In this document: positions 4,992 through 6,265 of the stretch, one piece after another
Numbering within the stretch: position 1 is the first letter of the stretch
Layout: every line of letters begins with the position of its first letter
NCBI GenBank assembly: GCA_003517965.1
Contig: DOZO01000052.1
Coordinates: 15,104 to 21,368 of the forward strand
Length of the DNA: 6,265 nt
Origin: Desulfobulbaceae bacterium
Lineage (GTDB): Bacteria; Desulfobacterota; Desulfobulbia; Desulfobulbales; Desulfurivibrionaceae
Direction: 5' to 3'
Notes under the pieces: model-generated
The model's database searches: none
Told to the model about the DNA's origin: nothing
Seen by the model: the letters and a program-made list of their open reading frames with translations, nothing else
Made by a program: the position numbers and the translations under genes

Positions 4992-5522
4992 ATGAACTTA
5001 ACTGGAAAACCCGCCCTGCCTTTTGCGCTTCCCGACAGTCAAGGGAAGATGCACCGTCTGACTGATTACAAAGATTCCTGGCTGCTACTGGTTTTTCACC
5101 GCCACCTCGGCTGACTGCCCTGCCGCACGCATCTCTCGCAGTTGCGGGAGCACGAAGCAGAGCTCGCGGAACTTTCCGCCAAGGTTGCCGTGGTCACCTT
5201 TGAAGCGGGCTTTCTGGCCCGGCAGTATATCGAGGAGTCCGGCCTGATCTGGCCGCTGCTGATCGATGAAAACCGGGAGCTCTACCGCGGCTACGGAATG
5301 CTCGCCGCCTCTTTTTGGGATATCTGGGGGCCGAAAACCTGGCTGGCCTATGCCAGGGGAATTATGGCCGGCCAGAAGTTGCGCAGATCGCAGGGCGACA
5401 TTGCCCAGCGCGGCGGGGACGTGCTCATCGATCCGAGCGGCATGGTCCGCCTGCATCATGTGGGAGAAGGGCCGGCGGACCGGCCTTCGCTGGCTTCGAT
5501 TCTGGATAGTATCAGGCGATAA
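4992..5522 (+). CDS. Peroxiredoxin-like thioredoxin-fold selenoprotein (active site U-L-P-C)
   Basis: A 176-residue protein of the AhpC/TSA-like redoxin group (closest in look to the PRX-like/FAM213-SelU type), provided the UGA at 5112-5114 is read as Sec41. The N-terminus has the expected redoxin start, KPALPFALPDSQGK, then DYKDSWLLLVFHRHLG leading straight to U41-L-P-C44-R. In homologues this position is the redox CxxC motif, so UGA sits exactly on the first, nucleophilic cysteine. The rest continues the fold without a break: VAVVTFEAG, the LIDENRELYRGYG segment, and DVLIDPSGMVRLHHVGEG near the end. It probably reduces peroxides or thiols using a selenenylsulfide. The ATG at 4992 has AAAGGGGG 6 nt upstream. 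A hairpin with its loop 26 nt after the UGA supports recoding. Gene callers would start it near 5142 and lose the active site. Confidence 0.87.
5133..5150 (+). promoter_or_regulatory. Candidate bacterial SECIS element for redoxin UGA 5112
   Basis: CTCTCGC (5133-5139) pairs with GCGGGAG (5144-5150), seven pairs including one U-G wobble, around the loop AGTT, which has the GU pair common in SelB-binding loops. The loop begins 26 nt after the UGA, inside the usual window. Confidence 0.6.
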
Positions 5523-5558
5523 TCTCGCTTATTCAATACAATCTCAGGGAGGTGGCGT

Positions 5559-5804
5559 ATGGGGTGGCATATGTATAATAATGGCATGGGCTGGGGCATG
5601 GGCTGGGGTATGGGCTGGGTCGGGGGATTGTATATGCTGATCATCTTCGTCTTGATTGTTATTGGCGGGATTGCGGTTGTGCGATGGGCCTTAAAATCCG
5701 GCGGCGGTGGCGCGGATTCCGCGCTTGAGATCCTGAAACGGCGTTATGCCCAGGGAGAGATCAGCAAGGAGCAGTTTGAGGAGATGAAAAAGGATATTCA
5801 TTAG
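5559..5804 (+). CDS. Small SHOCT-domain membrane protein
   Basis: An 81-residue protein in three parts. The N-terminus (1-21) is a Gly/Met/Trp-rich repeat, GMGWGMGWGMGWVGG. One membrane helix follows (about 22-45, LYMLIIFVLIVIGGIAVV). The C-terminus (about 55-81) is a SHOCT domain, ALEILKRRYAQGEISKEQFEEMKKDI, the short helical module found at the ends of many bacterial proteins. SHOCT function is not settled; oligomerisation or peptide contact is usually suggested. The ATG at 5559 has AGGGAGG 6 nt upstream. It follows the redoxin by 36 nt and precedes the YHS gene by 42 nt, so the three probably form one unit. Met-rich membrane proteins with this layout often sit beside copper or other metal transport genes, which agrees with the next gene; a metal-related role is inference. 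Confidence 0.85.
   Translation: MGWHMYNNGMGWGMGWGMGWVGGLYMLIIFVLIVIGGIAVVRWALKSGGGGADSALEILKRRYAQGEISKEQFEEMKKDIH
5585..5620 (+). repeat. Three 12-bp tandem repeats coding Met-Gly-Trp-Gly
   Basis: ATGGGCTGGGGC, ATGGGCTGGGGT and ATGGGCTGGGTC lie head to tail inside the SHOCT gene (5585-5596, 5597-5608, 5609-5620). They encode MGWG units just before the membrane helix. The near identity suggests recent slippage and possible length variation between strains. Confidence 0.85.
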
Positions 5805-5835
5805 GGGGTAGCCAGAGTAATGGCTGCTATTTCGC

Positions 5836-5841
5836 GGGAGG
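5836..5841 (+). promoter_or_regulatory. Shine-Dalgarno site fixing the YHS gene start
   Basis: GGGAGG, 5 nt before the ATG at 5847. An in-frame ATG at 5820 would add nine residues (MAAISREEK), but these are largely the ribosome site itself, so 5847 is preferred. Confidence 0.7.
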
Positions 5842-5846
5842 AAAAG

Positions 5847-6265
5847 ATGAAGGTTATTGATCCTGTTTGCCGCATGACCATCGAGGACACGGAGGCTGCC
5901 GCAAGCTTCCCGCACCAGGAAACCGTTTATTATTTCTGCTCTCCGGGATGCAAGGAGGAATTTGCCAAGGCGCCGGAAGCCTTTCTCGGCGGGAAAGCCG
6001 AGCCGCCTCCCGCCATGGCAGGGGCGGGCGAAGGGGAGGCCGCGAAGGAGCAGGGCAAGCGAGAGGAAATGGCCAAGGACCCGATCTGCGGCATGGTCAT
6101 TCCTAAGGAGCGCGCCCTCAAACGGGAGGTCGGCGGTAAGACCTATTACTTTTGCAGTGAGAGCTGCGTCAAGACCTTCGAGGCCCCGGAAGCGGAGCTG
6201 AAGTCCATGAAGCGGCGGGTAACCATCGCCCTGACCGGGGTTCTGGTCCTGGCCATTCTCCGGGC
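5847..6265 (+). CDS. Double-YHS metal-binding protein, N-terminal part (probable metal P-type ATPase)
   Basis: The first 139 codons of a gene that continues past the window end. Two YHS domains are clear. The first has DPVCRM (C8, M10) and YYFCSPGC (C31, C35). The second has DPICGM (C81, M83) and YYFCSESC (C103, C107). A Gly/Ala/Glu/Lys-rich linker (about 50-76) joins them. After residue 121 the sequence MKRRVTIALTGVLVLAIL begins a membrane helix. YHS domains bind metals, and tandem YHS followed by membrane helices is known at the N-terminus of heavy-metal (often copper) P-type ATPases, which is my best guess. A permease or another YHS membrane protein remains possible, because no ATPase motif (DKTGT, CPC) falls inside the window. 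It is last in the likely redoxin-SHOCT-YHS unit. Confidence 0.8.
   Translation, partial: MKVIDPVCRMTIEDTEAAASFPHQETVYYFCSPGCKEEFAKAPEAFLGGKAEPPPAMAGAGEGEAAKEQGKREEMAKDPICGMVIPKERALKREVGGKTYYFCSESCVKTFEAPEAELKSMKRRVTIALTGVLVLAILR

Noticed and set aside
1..6265. CRISPR array, tRNA, rRNA, transposase or insertion-sequence ends
   Set aside because: None was seen on either strand; the only repeats are short in-gene tandem units and small hairpins.

Overview
The window (6265 bp, moderately GC-rich) looks like chromosomal DNA of an anaerobic, selenocysteine-using bacterium, most likely a Desulfobacterota (deltaproteobacterial) lineage such as Desulfobulbales or Geobacter relatives. That placement is inferred from gene content: a radical SAM maturase of the selenobiotic type, a ferredoxin-nitroreductase fusion, and two genes with in-frame UGA codons. 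It is not based on any database match.

Layout: (1) 1-312 is a poorly explained leader that may hold the 3' end of an unrecognised gene. (2) 313-810, plus strand, is a YchJ-type protein with two SEC-C zinc motifs. (3) On the minus strand, 1819-1019 encodes a ferredoxin-nitroreductase fusion. It is followed 27 nt later by a 56-residue small protein (991-821) that converges on ychJ. (4) A divergent intergenic region (1820-2070) carries a perfect 7-7-7 inverted repeat. (5) 2071-4412, plus strand, is a two-gene unit: a radical SAM/SPASM peptide maturase with an apparent peptide-binding domain, then an endonuclease/exonuclease/phosphatase-fold protein 2 nt downstream. (6) 4602-4895 is the probable substrate peptide gene, with a signal-like leader and Ser-Gly-UGA motifs, closed by a strong terminator. 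(7) 4992-5522 is a thioredoxin-fold peroxiredoxin-like gene whose first active-site cysteine codon is UGA. It is followed by a small SHOCT membrane protein (5559-5804) and the start of a double-YHS metal-transport protein that runs off the window.

The centrepiece is the selenium-related cassette 2071-5522. Conventional gene calling would cut the peptide off at residue 41 and start the redoxin about 50 codons late, because both use UGA as selenocysteine. Three UGAs (4725, 4884, 5112) are each followed by a hairpin whose small loop lies 19-25 nt downstream, the geometry expected of bacterial SECIS elements. A fourth UGA (4893) lies too close to its hairpin and is the most reasonable stop. The working model is that the peptide is made with selenocysteine, bound by the N-terminal part of the radical SAM protein, modified, and exported. 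The selenocysteine redoxin next door may share the same selenium and redox physiology. The final product and its function are unknown.
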